In this document: in pieces, positions 1 to 7,621 of the stretch
Numbering within the stretch: the stretch's first letter is position 1
Layout: every line of letters starts with the position of its first letter
Assembly (NCBI RefSeq): GCF_004345645.1
Contig: NZ_SLWS01000011.1
Coordinates: 233,255-297,254 of the forward strand
Direction: 5' to 3'
From: Actinocrispum wychmicini
Lineage (GTDB): Bacteria > Actinomycetota > Actinomycetes > Mycobacteriales > Pseudonocardiaceae
Length of the DNA: 64,000 nt
Made by a program: the position numbers and the translations under genes
The notes under the pieces: generated by a model
Seen by the model: the letters and a program-made list of their open reading frames with translations, nothing else
Told to the model about the DNA's origin: nothing
Database searches by the model: none

Positions 1-870
1 GCGGGTGATCCTGCTGGTGCTGTGGCCGCGTTGAAGGAGGTGTTGGCGGATCAGTTGCGGGTGTTGGGTGCTGACCATCCTGACACGTTGATCACTCGGG
101 GCAACATTGCCCGCTGGCGCGGGGAGGCGGGTGATCCTGCTGGTGCTGTGGCCGCGTTGAAGGAGGTGTTGGCGGATCAGTTGCGGGTGTTGGGTGCTGA
201 CCATCCTGACACGTTGATCACTCGGCGCAACATTGCCCGCTGGCGCGGTAGCACTAGTGATCCTGCTGATACCGCAGCCGCATTCGAGGAGGTGTTGGCG
301 GATCAGTTGCGGGTGTTGGGTGCCAACCATCCTGACACGTTGATCACCCGGGGCAACATCGCCGCCTGGCGCGGCCATACTGGTGATCCTGCTGGTGCGG
401 TAGCCGCATTCGAGGAGGTGTTGGCCGATCGATTGCGGGTGTTGGGTGCTGACCATCCTGACACGTTGATCACTCGGGGCAACATCGCGCACTGGCGCGG
501 GGAGGCGGGTGATCCTGCTGGTGCTGTGGCCGCGTTGAAGGAGGTGTTGGTCGATCACTTGCGGGTGTTCAGTGCTGACCATCCTCACACCCTGGTCGTC
601 CGCAGGGAGATCGCGTACTGGCGAGGGAAGGCTGGTGATCCTGCTGGTGCCGCAGTCGCATTCGAGGAGGTGTTGGCCGATCAGGTACGAGTGTTGGGTG
701 CCAACCATCCCTACACCTTGATCACTCGGGGCGACACTGCGTACTGGCGCGGGGAGGCGGGTGATCCTGCTGGTGCTGTGGCCGTGTTGAAGGAGGTGTT
801 GGCGGATCAGTTGCGGGTGTTGGGTGCTGACCATCCTGACACCTTGGCCACTCGGAGACACATCGCATAC
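1..870 (+). repeat. 126-bp tandem coding repeats
   Basis: The TPR units are also nearly identical at DNA level. Copies beginning near positions 1, 127, 379 and 757 share long identical stretches, including synonymous positions, while other copies have diverged. This is the mark of recent unit duplication or gene conversion, so copy number is probably variable between strains and hard to assemble from short reads. Confidence 0.9.
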
Positions 871-909
871 TGGAAAGAACACCTGCCGGACGGCGTGTCC
901 TCCTGCTGA
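1..909 (+). CDS. TPR-repeat protein, 5' end outside window
   Basis: The reading frame is open from base 1, so the start and any N-terminal effector or NTPase domain lie upstream. The 302 visible residues are seven copies of a 42-residue tetratricopeptide unit of the kinesin-light-chain (TPR_10/TPR_12) type, each with a core like DHPDTL..R.NIA followed by GDPAGA. Such arrays are scaffolds and, in actinomycetes, often form the C-terminal arm of NB-ARC/STAND or similar signalling proteins; which one cannot be told here. The last unit ends in a short non-repeat tail (DGVSSC). It faces the integrase gene convergently and belongs to the integrated element. Function unknown beyond scaffolding. Confidence 0.85.
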   Translation, partial: AGDPAGAVAALKEVLADQLRVLGADHPDTLITRGNIARWRGEAGDPAGAVAALKEVLADQLRVLGADHPDTLITRRNIARWRGSTSDPADTAAAFEEVLADQLRVLGANHPDTLITRGNIAAWRGHTGDPAGAVAAFEEVLADRLRVLGADHPDTLITRGNIAHWRGEAGDPAGAVAALKEVLVDHLRVFSADHPHTLVVRREIAYWRGKAGDPAGAAVAFEEVLADQVRVLGANHPYTLITRGDTAYWRGEAGDPAGAVAVLKEVLADQLRVLGADHPDTLATRRHIAYWKEHLPDGVSSC

Positions 910-1015
910 CCGAAGTGCCGGGTACGATTTGGCAATCGTGTGGGCCGACCAAGTTGTCGAACTATCTGTCGAATGACCGCTGATACTCAGTTGGGCGTTG
1001 GTCGCGCGTCAATGC

Positions 1016-2308
1016 CTACTTTGGTGCTCGCTTTGGCATGCGTGAACCGAGGATCTCGGCAGCCTTGCGGTCGGATGCGGCTACCCATGCCGCGTAGACG
1101 CGGAGGGTGGTTGCTCCGCCTCCGCCGTGGCCGAGTCGTCCGGCGACGGTCGGGAGATCCACTCCAGCCGTCAGCAGTTCGGTCGCGCTGTAGTGACGCA
1201 GGGCGTGTAGGTGGGTGTCAATGCTGAGCCGGGTTGCCATGTCCTTGTATCGCTGGGTTACGGCGTTAGGGGAGTAGGGCTCTACATGGAGACGATTGCG
1301 TTTTAGAGTGCCTGTGAACACGAAAAGATCATCGGTGAACTTCTGGCCGAGTGAACGCGTGCGGTCGGCTATCCGGTCCCGGTGTTGTCGGAGCAGGGCC
1401 ACCGTTTCAGAGTCGAGCGCGATTCGTCGGATCTGGTGTGTCTTGGTGCCCTTCTCCTGGCCCAGTACCCAGTTGCGTCGGAGATCGATTACCTCTGCGT
1501 CAAGATCTACGTGGGAGAAGCGCAAGGCGCATAGTTCGCCACGGCGCATGCCGGTTGTCATTGCGAGCCAGACGAGGACGCCCCAATCCTCGTCCATCTC
1601 GAATGCCTCTTCGACGAGTCGGGCCGCTTCGGCGGATGTCGGCGGTTTGGGCTCCGGGGGCTTCTGCTTCGGCCGTTTCGCGACGTGCGCCTGATTGTCG
1701 GTAATCCAGCCCCACCGGGTGGCCGCTGCGAGGGTGCCGCTGATGATTGAGTGGATCTGGCGAACCGTGGACGCGGCCAAGGGGCTGCACTTGTGCGGCC
1801 GGCACTGCTCTTTGACGCAGTCGTGATCACCCTTCTTCTTGTGCTTCTCAATGAATGGTGTGCCGTCGCAGCGGACTCGGCAGCGGCGTAGCTCGGTGTA
1901 GAAGCTCTCCAAGGTTCGCGCGTCGACCTTCCGCGCGGGGAGCGAGCCGAGCACTGGCCGAATCGTGCGCTCTATGTATCCGTCGTACGTCTTGCGCGTG
2001 CTGTGCTCGATCTCGGTGAGACGCATCCACTCATCGATCGCGTATCCGAGCGTCACCGACGATTCAGCGGACCGCTGCTTATTCACCTGGGTGCGGAACT
2101 CGGCGAGCTTGTCATCTGCCTTGTCCCACGCGGCTTTATCCATTCCCGGGATGGTGGCGGTGAGATAGACGTCCTTGCCGGTTACAGGGTCTCGGCCCGA
2201 GAAGAGACGGACCTGGAGCGACCCTCCGCGCTCTCGGATGCTGCCCTTCGGACGGCGTGCAGCACTAACTCTGACCATGACCCTCAGTGTACTCATGGAC
2301 ACCGTCAT
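1016..2308 (-). CDS. Tyrosine-type site-specific integrase
   Basis: A 430-residue phage/ICE-type tyrosine recombinase that would integrate and excise the element to its left. The catalytic set is complete: Arg255 in TGMRRGEL, Lys289, His368-x-x-Arg371 (HALRH), His394 in RLGHG and nucleophile Tyr405. An N-terminal AP2-like arm domain (residues 20-80) and a SAM-like core-binding domain (85-205) precede it. The core-binding domain carries a Cys/His-rich insert (C143, C147, C164, C169, H172, C174), possibly a zinc knuckle. Start is uncertain: ATG at 2308, 2296 or 2278 are all in frame with weak ribosome sites. The start lies about 60 bp from the 3' end of the tRNA gene and transcription runs away from it, the usual layout for elements integrated in tRNA genes. 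No excisionase gene is visible beside it. Confidence 0.9.
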   Translation of the reverse strand: MTVSMSTLRVMVRVSAARRPKGSIRERGGSLQVRLFSGRDPVTGKDVYLTATIPGMDKAAWDKADDKLAEFRTQVNKQRSAESSVTLGYAIDEWMRLTEIEHSTRKTYDGYIERTIRPVLGSLPARKVDARTLESFYTELRRCRVRCDGTPFIEKHKKKGDHDCVKEQCRPHKCSPLAASTVRQIHSIISGTLAAATRWGWITDNQAHVAKRPKQKPPEPKPPTSAEAARLVEEAFEMDEDWGVLVWLAMTTGMRRGELCALRFSHVDLDAEVIDLRRNWVLGQEKGTKTHQIRRIALDSETVALLRQHRDRIADRTRSLGQKFTDDLFVFTGTLKRNRLHVEPYSPNAVTQRYKDMATRLSIDTHLHALRHYSATELLTAGVDLPTVAGRLGHGGGGATTLRVYAAWVAASDRKAAEILGSRMPKRAPK

Positions 2309-2365
2309 GGACAGAGATCAACTTTGTCGATCTTTATTCGGTTGTAGTGGCTGGCCAGAGCCTGT

Positions 2366-2400
2366 GCCCCCGGTGCGACTCGAACGCACACTGGACGGAT
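2366..2400. other. Probable attachment site (att core) in tRNA 3' half
   Basis: Integrases of this class recombine at the anticodon-loop-to-3'-end part of a tRNA gene and leave an identical copy at the far element end. The integrase start is adjacent, so this segment is the predicted crossover region. The partner copy would lie left of the window and is not visible, so exact core limits are inferred. Confidence 0.6.
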
Positions 2401-2438
2401 TTTGAGTCCGCTGCCTCTGCCGATTGGGCTACGGGGGC
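2366..2438 (-). tRNA. tRNA with anticodon CAA (Leu), short variable loop
   Basis: The minus strand folds into a full cloverleaf: 7-bp acceptor (GCCCCCG / CGGGGGC), D-arm with GCC/GGC stem, anticodon stem GCGGA/TCCGT around loop CTCAAAA (anticodon CAA, reads UUG), 5-nt variable loop, and T-stem GTGCG/CGCAC with loop TTCGAGT. CCA is not encoded. The CAA anticodon implies leucine, but canonical bacterial tRNA-Leu is class II with a long variable arm; this one is class I in shape, so the amino-acid identity is less certain than the structure. Confidence 0.9.
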
Positions 2439-2472
2439 GTGGGATGGCACTCTACGGGATCGGGCTTTGTGC

Positions 2473-2490
2473 GGGGTGGGGTGGGTGGGG
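2473..2490 (+). other. G-quadruplex-forming motif upstream of pdtaR
   Basis: Four G-runs of 3-4 separated by single T residues (GGGGTGGGGTGGGTGGGG) lie on the coding strand about 100 bp before the pdtaR start, within an otherwise featureless 153-bp gap. One-nucleotide loops are the most stable G4 class. Any regulatory role is inference. Confidence 0.6.
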
Positions 2491-2591
2491 TGTGTGTCGG
2501 ATAACTCTGGTGTGGGGGCGCGGGGGGTGGTTGGGCCGGTACGCTGCTGTTTTGGGTTGGGAACCGTACCTACAGCGATCGGAGGACCCCG

Positions 2592-3188
2592 GTGACCGAG
2601 GTGGCTGCCGAGGCCCGTGTGCAGCGGCGTGTGCTCGTTGCGGAGGATGAGGCCCTCATCCGGCTCGATCTTGTCGAGATGTTGAGCGAGGAGGGCTATG
2701 AGGTCGCTGGGCAGGCCGCGGATGGTGAGGAGGCGGTGCGGTTGGCCGCCGAGCTCAAGCCTGACCTGGTGATCCTCGATGTCAAGATGCCGAAGATGGA
2801 CGGTATTGAGGCGGCGTCGACGATTGTGGGGGATCGGGTCGCTCCTTGTGTCATCCTGACCGCTTTCAGCCAGCGGGACCTGGTGGAGCGGGCGCGGGAT
2901 GCCGGGGCGATGGCGTACCTGGTCAAGCCGTTCGCCAAGCATGACCTGGTGCCGGCGATCGAGTTGGCGGTCAGCCGGTTCTCCGAGATGCAGGCTTTGG
3001 AGAACGAGGTTGCCGGGCTCACCGACCGGTTGGAGACCCGTAAGGTCGTGGAGCGGGCCAAGGGTCTGCTGATGAGCAAGCAGAACCTCACCGAGCCGGA
3101 GGCGTTCCGGTGGATCCAGCGCACCGCCATGGACCGGCGCACCACCATGCGGGCGGTGGCTGAGGCGGTCGTGGAGAGCCTCAACTGA
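2592..3188 (+). CDS. pdtaR: ANTAR-type response regulator (PdtaR / AmiR-NasT family)
   Basis: 198 residues. An N-terminal receiver domain (about 13-125) has the acidic pair E18/D19, phospho-acceptor Asp63 (ILDVKMP) and Lys in LVKPF. A C-terminal three-helix ANTAR RNA-binding domain (about 135-195) has the typical ERAKGLLM...AF..IQ..AM signature. Proteins of this family bind paired RNA hairpins near terminators and act by antitermination. The partner histidine kinase (PdtaS in mycobacteria) is not here; the gene is an orphan as in M. tuberculosis, where Rv1626 also lies just ahead of polA. GTG start with a GGAGG ribosome site about 7 nt upstream. It ends at a strong hairpin. Confidence 0.93.
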   Translation: MTEVAAEARVQRRVLVAEDEALIRLDLVEMLSEEGYEVAGQAADGEEAVRLAAELKPDLVILDVKMPKMDGIEAASTIVGDRVAPCVILTAFSQRDLVERARDAGAMAYLVKPFAKHDLVPAIELAVSRFSEMQALENEVAGLTDRLETRKVVERAKGLLMSKQNLTEPEAFRWIQRTAMDRRTTMRAVAEAVVESLN

Positions 3189-3215
3189 CTCGTCCTATCA
3201 TGGGACGAATCAGTT
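3183..3215 (+). terminator. Terminator hairpin after pdtaR
   Basis: A 13-bp stem (3183-3195 pairs with 3203-3215, one G-T wobble) with a 7-nt loop begins inside the last pdtaR codons and is followed by a T-rich stretch ending in TTTTTT near 3238-3243. It isolates pdtaR from the livK promoter region (3216-3426), where I see no gene and no convincing promoter hexamers. Confidence 0.75.
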
Positions 3216-3426
3216 AGGGTTTACTTAGGGTGAGCGTTTTTTGTCTCTTACCCGTTTCACTAGGCCGAATGTTCTGACGGATACGTCCTGACCGTCACGA
3301 TGTGGATACAAACGGGGGGGCGAACCTGTCCATCGGATGGCACTACGGCTACCTTCCTGCCCTAGCCCAAGTCCCGGGTGGGGCTGCCGCCTGCGATGGC
3401 GGTCTGTTCGTCTTTGGAGGAACGTA

Positions 3427-4620
3427 GTGTCAAGAGCACGACTCATTAGGGCCCTGGCGTTGGCGGCGACCGCCTCCCTCGCCCTGAGTGCCTGTGCGGG
3501 CGGGTCCAGCGGCGGTGGCGGGAGCACGAGCGCCGGTGGTGGCGACGCGCCTAGTTCCGTCAAGATCGGTTTCATGGGCGACCTGACCGGTGGCGACTCC
3601 AACATCGTCATCCCGCCGTCCCTCGGTGCGAAGATGGCGATCGACGAGTACAACGCCACGAACCCCAAGACGAAGATCGAGCTGGTCAAGTACGACAGCC
3701 AGGCCAAGACGGAGCAGGCCACCGCACTGGTCCAGAAGGCCATCACCAGCGACAAGATCGTCGGCCTGATCGGCCCGGCGTTCTCCGGTGAGTCCAAGGC
3801 TGTCGGCGCCATCCTCGACCAGGCCAAGATCCCGAGCGTGTCGCCGTCGGCGACCAACGCCGGTCTGGCCAAGAACGGCTGGAAGTACTGGCACCGGGTG
3901 GTGGCCAACGACGCCGACCAGGGCCCGAAGATCGTCGACTTCCTGATCAGCGCCAAGTCGCCGAAGTCGGCCTTCGTGCTGTCCGACGACCAGGAGTACA
4001 GCGTCGGCCTGGCGGACGCCATGGAGCAGGAACTGAAGGCCAAGGGCATCACCGAGCAGCGCGACAAGTTCGCCAAGGACGCGCCGGACTACTCCTCGAC
4101 CGTCAACAAGGTCAAGGCGGCCAACCCGGACATCATCGTGTTCGGTGGCTACTACTCGCAGGCCGGCCGGCTGCTCAAGCAGCTGCGCGACGGCGGCGTC
4201 AAGGGCACGTTCGCCACGGGTGACGGCTCGCTGGACATCCAGCTGGTGACCGGCGCCGGTACGGCCGCCGCCGAAGGCGCGGTTGTCGGCTGCCCGTGCC
4301 TCATCCCGTTCGAGGGCACCACAGGTCCGCTGAAGGACTGGGCGGACAAGTACAAGAAGGCGGCGGGCGCTGACCCGGCCATCTACTCGACCGAGGGTTA
4401 CGACGCCGCGACCGCGTTCATCAACGCGATCAAGGGCGGCAACACCACCGGCGAGAAGATCAACGAGTTCCTCAAGACCCTGAGCTTCGAGGGTGTCTCC
4501 AAGCCGATCAAGTTCAAGGACAACGGTGAGCCCGAGACCAACTCGATCTTCGTCTACCAGGTGGTCGGCGGAAAGATCAAGATTCTCGGTCCGTCGGACA
4601 AGGCGAAGTTGCAAGGCTGA
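3427..4620 (+). CDS. livK: Branched-chain amino-acid ABC transporter, substrate-binding lipoprotein
   Basis: 397 residues. A lipoprotein signal peptide ends in lipobox LSAC with the acylated Cys near residue 22, followed by a Gly/Ser linker and a Leu/Ile/Val-binding-protein fold (Peripla_BP_6). It captures substrate outside the membrane for LivHMGF. The start at GTG 3427 is chosen because GGAGG lies at 3416-3420 and the signal peptide begins there; the frame is open further upstream without signal features. First gene of a five-gene operon. Family members bind branched-chain amino acids, amides or urea; no visible residue set decides between them. Confidence 0.92.
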   Translation: MSRARLIRALALAATASLALSACAGGSSGGGGSTSAGGGDAPSSVKIGFMGDLTGGDSNIVIPPSLGAKMAIDEYNATNPKTKIELVKYDSQAKTEQATALVQKAITSDKIVGLIGPAFSGESKAVGAILDQAKIPSVSPSATNAGLAKNGWKYWHRVVANDADQGPKIVDFLISAKSPKSAFVLSDDQEYSVGLADAMEQELKAKGITEQRDKFAKDAPDYSSTVNKVKAANPDIIVFGGYYSQAGRLLKQLRDGGVKGTFATGDGSLDIQLVTGAGTAAAEGAVVGCPCLIPFEGTTGPLKDWADKYKKAAGADPAIYSTEGYDAATAFINAIKGGNTTGEKINEFLKTLSFEGVSKPIKFKDNGEPETNSIFVYQVVGGKIKILGPSDKAKLQG

Positions 4621-4653
4621 GTCCGCCTGAAAGTCCGGACGACATAACGCTGG

Positions 4654-4690
4654 GGAGCGGGAGTCCCGCAAGAAATGGGGCTCCCGCTCC
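4654..4690 (+). terminator. Attenuating hairpin between livK and livH
   Basis: A perfect 10-bp inverted repeat (GGAGCGGGAG / CTCCCGCTCC, 17-nt loop) sits in the only sizeable gap of the liv operon (120 bp). Such stems usually give partial termination and 3'-end protection, so the binding protein is made in excess over the membrane and ATPase subunits. Confidence 0.75.
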
Positions 4691-4740
4691 TGATTTATGT
4701 CCCCGTTTGTCCCCGCCCAGTCCCATAAGGCCACGACACC

Positions 4741-5703
4741 ATGAATGACTTTTTCAGCCAGTTCGGCCAGAACACAGTGGACGGACTGCGAGTAGGCGCC
4801 ATCTACGCGTTGGTCGCGCTCGGTTACACCATGGTCTACGGCGTGCTGCGACTGATCAACTTCGCGCACTCCGAGATCTTCATGATCGGCACGTTCGCCT
4901 CGCTCTTCGTCGTCAGCAACGTGCTCGGGCTGACCGGCCCGGTCACCGGGATCGCCATGATCGGCGTACTCCTGCTGATGATGGTCTTCTCCGCCGCGAT
5001 GTCCGGCGGCGCGGCCGTCCTGTTGGAACAAGTGGCCTACCGGCCGCTGCGCAAGCGTGGCGGCACCCGCCTCGCGGCACTGATCTCCGCGATCGGCGCG
5101 TCCGTGTTCCTGCAGGAGTTCTTCAAGCTCGTCGTCATCAAGCCGCTGACCGGCATTCCCGGCCAGAACGACATCCCCACCCCTCGGGTGATCAGCCGCG
5201 ATGTCCTGTTCACCATCGGCAACGCCGAGGTCCGGCTCGACCACGTGATCGTGATCGTCGCCGCGGTGATCATGATGGTCGGTCTCGACCAACTGGTGAA
5301 CCGCACCAAGATCGGCCGAGGAATCCGTGCCACCGCGCAGGATCCCGAGGCGGCCACCCTGATGGGCGTCAACATCGACACCGTCGTCCGGGTCACGTTC
5401 CTGCTCGGCGGCGTGATGGCCGGTGTGGCGGCCACGCTGTACGTGACGGAGTTCGAACTCACCAAGTACAGCGTCGGTTTCGTGCTGGGGATCAAGGCGT
5501 TCACCGCCGCGGTGCTCGGCGGTATCGGCAATCTGCGTGGAGCCCTGCTCGGCGGCGTCATCCTCGGTCTCATCGAGAACTGGGGCGCGATCTTCCTGGG
5601 CTCCGAGTGGAAGGACGTCATCGCGTTCTGCGTCCTGGTGCTGGTGCTGATGCTCCGGCCGACCGGGATCCTGGGCGAGTCGTTGCAAAGGGCGCGGGCA
5701 TGA
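4741..5703 (+). CDS. livH: Branched-chain amino-acid ABC transporter permease LivH
   Basis: 320 residues, polytopic inner-membrane protein of the LivH/BPD_transp_2 family with about eight hydrophobic segments. The ALVALGYTM and LINFAHSE motifs typical of LivH are near the N-terminus, and the cytoplasmic coupling loop (AQDPEAATLMGVN) is near residue 200-215. It pairs with LivM to form the transmembrane channel. The stop overlaps the livM start by 4 nt (ATGA), indicating translational coupling. Confidence 0.93.
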   Translation: MNDFFSQFGQNTVDGLRVGAIYALVALGYTMVYGVLRLINFAHSEIFMIGTFASLFVVSNVLGLTGPVTGIAMIGVLLLMMVFSAAMSGGAAVLLEQVAYRPLRKRGGTRLAALISAIGASVFLQEFFKLVVIKPLTGIPGQNDIPTPRVISRDVLFTIGNAEVRLDHVIVIVAAVIMMVGLDQLVNRTKIGRGIRATAQDPEAATLMGVNIDTVVRVTFLLGGVMAGVAATLYVTEFELTKYSVGFVLGIKAFTAAVLGGIGNLRGALLGGVILGLIENWGAIFLGSEWKDVIAFCVLVLVLMLRPTGILGESLQRARA

Positions 5704-6830
5704 GCGGGGGCGCAGTGGAGACACGCAGGAGGAGCGGCAACCCGATCACCCGGGTGCGGGACTGGTGGGCCGACGCGCCGCACTGGCAGCGCTGGATCGT
5801 CTACGTGCTGCTCATTATCGGCGCGCTGATCCTGCCCGCGCCGGCCATCGGGTCGTTCATGACACCCGCGTCGGACTGGACGTCCGTGCTGATCGACCCG
5901 ATCTGCACGTACGTCCTGATGGCGATCGGCCTGAACATCGTGGTCGGCATGGCCGGCCTGCTGGACCTCGGGTACGTCGCGTTCTTCGCGATCGGCGGCT
6001 ATTCGCTGGCGTACTTCGGCACCAAGTACGGCTGGGACTTCTGGGCCACGCTGGTGGTCGGCGTCCTGATCACCGCGGTGTCTGGTCTCGTGCTCGGCGC
6101 CCCGACGCTGCGGCTGCGCGGTGACTACCTCGCCATCGTGACGCTCGGCTTCGGTGAGATCGTGCGGCTCACCGCGAACAACTCCGACGCGGTCGGCGGT
6201 TCGCGCGGCATCTTCGGCATCCCGCACCCGCCGCCCCTGTTCGGGCTGCAGTTCGAACTGGACCCGGCGCCGTACTACTACCTGATGGTCGGCGCGATCA
6301 CGCTGATGATCATCATCGCCAAGCGGCTGGAGAAGAGCCGGGTGGGCCGGGCGTGGACGGCGATCCGCGAGGACGAGGACGCGGCCGAGCTGATGGGCGT
6401 GCCCACGTTCAAGTTCAAGCTGCTGGCGTTCGCGATGGGCGCGATGATCGGCGGTGTGGCCGGCACGGTCTGGGCCGGCAAGGTCATCTTCATCGCACCG
6501 ACGAACTTCCCGTTCATCCTCTCGGCGACGATCCTCGCCGCGGTCGTGCTCGGCGGCGCGGGCAACATCCCGGGCGCCATGCTGGGCGCGTTCATCATCG
6601 CCTGGCTGCCGGAGTTCATCCGGGGGGTCACCCAGAGCGAGGAGATCGCCCAGTACCGGGTCATGGTGTTCGGCGCCGCGCTCGTGGTGATCATGGCCTT
6701 CCGGCCGGAAGGCCTGTGGCCGTCACGACAACGACAAGCCGAGCTACATGAGGGAACCGGCGGCATGGGCGCGCTCGGCGCCGAGGTACCCGGTCCGGAT
6801 TCCCAGGCGTCCGAGGAGGTGACCAGGTGA
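5700..6830 (+). CDS. livM: Branched-chain amino-acid ABC transporter permease LivM
   Basis: 376 residues. About nine membrane segments, the LivM motifs GLLDLGYVAFFAIGGY and PTLRLRGDYLAIVTLG, and a coupling helix (REDEDAAELMG). ATG 5700 is used because it overlaps the livH stop as ATGA; an N-terminal charged stretch of about 30 residues precedes the first membrane helix. The C-terminal 25 residues are hydrophilic. Ends in a GTGA overlap with livG. Confidence 0.92.
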   Translation: MSGGAVETRRRSGNPITRVRDWWADAPHWQRWIVYVLLIIGALILPAPAIGSFMTPASDWTSVLIDPICTYVLMAIGLNIVVGMAGLLDLGYVAFFAIGGYSLAYFGTKYGWDFWATLVVGVLITAVSGLVLGAPTLRLRGDYLAIVTLGFGEIVRLTANNSDAVGGSRGIFGIPHPPPLFGLQFELDPAPYYYLMVGAITLMIIIAKRLEKSRVGRAWTAIREDEDAAELMGVPTFKFKLLAFAMGAMIGGVAGTVWAGKVIFIAPTNFPFILSATILAAVVLGGAGNIPGAMLGAFIIAWLPEFIRGVTQSEEIAQYRVMVFGAALVVIMAFRPEGLWPSRQRQAELHEGTGGMGALGAEVPGPDSQASEEVTR

Positions 6831-7621
6831 CCGGGGCGATTGCCGACGGCCAGCCGTTGCTGGCGCTGAACAGGGTCGTCATGCGGTTCGGTGGTGTGGT
6901 CGCGCTCAAGGAGGCGAACCTGACCATCAACAAGGGCGAGATCTTCGCCCTGATCGGCCCGAACGGCGCCGGCAAGACCACGGTGTTCAACGTGGTCACC
7001 GGCGTGTACAAGCCGACCGAGGGTCAGATCACCTTCGAGGGCACGCGGATCGACGGGCGGAAGCGCTACAAGGTCACCAAGGGCGGCATCGCCCGCACGT
7101 TCCAGAACATCCGGCTGTTCCACAACATGTCGGCCCTGGAGAACGTGCTCGTGGGCGCGGACGCGCACCACAGGACCGGCGCGTTCGGCGCGATCTTCGG
7201 GATGCCGTGGCACTACCGGGAACGCAAGCACGGTCTGGAGCTGGCCAAGGAGTTGCTGGAGTTCGTCGGCATCCCCAAGCGGATGAACGAGGCGGCCAAG
7301 AACCTCCCGTACGGCGACCAGCGGCGCCTGGAGATCGCGCGGGCGCTGGCGACCAACCCCCGGCTGCTGCTGCTCGACGAGCCCGCCGCGGGGATGAACC
7401 CGGCGGAGAAGAAGTCGCTGCAGGACCTGATCCGCAAGATCAGGGACTCTGGCCGGACCGTGCTGCTGATCGAGCACGACATGGGGCTCGTGATGGACAT
7501 CAGCGACCGGATCGCGGTGCTGGACTTCGGCCAGCTGATCGCGGAGGGGTTGCCGCACGAGGTGCAGCAGAACCCGAAGGTCATCGAGGCATACCTGGGA
7601 GCTGCGGCCGATGCTTCTTGA
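6827..7621 (+). CDS. livG: Branched-chain amino-acid ABC transporter ATPase LivG
   Basis: 264 residues. Walker A GPNGAGKTT near residue 44, Q-loop around TFQNIRLF, a signature region degenerate for this subfamily (LPYGDQRRLEIARAL), Walker B LLLLDEPAAG and switch His in LIEHDM. The BCA_ABC_TP_C tail near the C-terminus is characteristic of LivG. It forms the ATP-hydrolysing heterodimer with LivF. The GTG start overlaps livM by 4 nt; the 3' end overlaps livF by 11 nt. Confidence 0.93.
   Translation: MTGAIADGQPLLALNRVVMRFGGVVALKEANLTINKGEIFALIGPNGAGKTTVFNVVTGVYKPTEGQITFEGTRIDGRKRYKVTKGGIARTFQNIRLFHNMSALENVLVGADAHHRTGAFGAIFGMPWHYRERKHGLELAKELLEFVGIPKRMNEAAKNLPYGDQRRLEIARALATNPRLLLLDEPAAGMNPAEKKSLQDLIRKIRDSGRTVLLIEHDMGLVMDISDRIAVLDFGQLIAEGLPHEVQQNPKVIEAYLGAAADAS

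Noticed and set aside
1..870. Possible CRISPR or minisatellite array
   Set aside because: The unit is 126 bp, contiguous, in frame and encodes a recognisable TPR; there are no spacers.
940..1227. Short plus-strand frame after the TPR gene
   Set aside because: Lies mostly opposite the integrase 3' end, Arg-rich, no ribosome site; treated as shadow. The 107-bp gap 910-1015 holds nothing I can support.
1016..2308. Prophage
   Set aside because: Only an integrase and a TPR gene are visible; no phage structural or replication gene, so element type is left open.
3430..5724. Long open frame (764 codons) on the minus strand opposite livK/livH
   Set aside because: Composition is Arg/Asp/Gly/His/Val-rich with no domain; it is the mirror of GC-rich codon bias over strongly supported liv genes.
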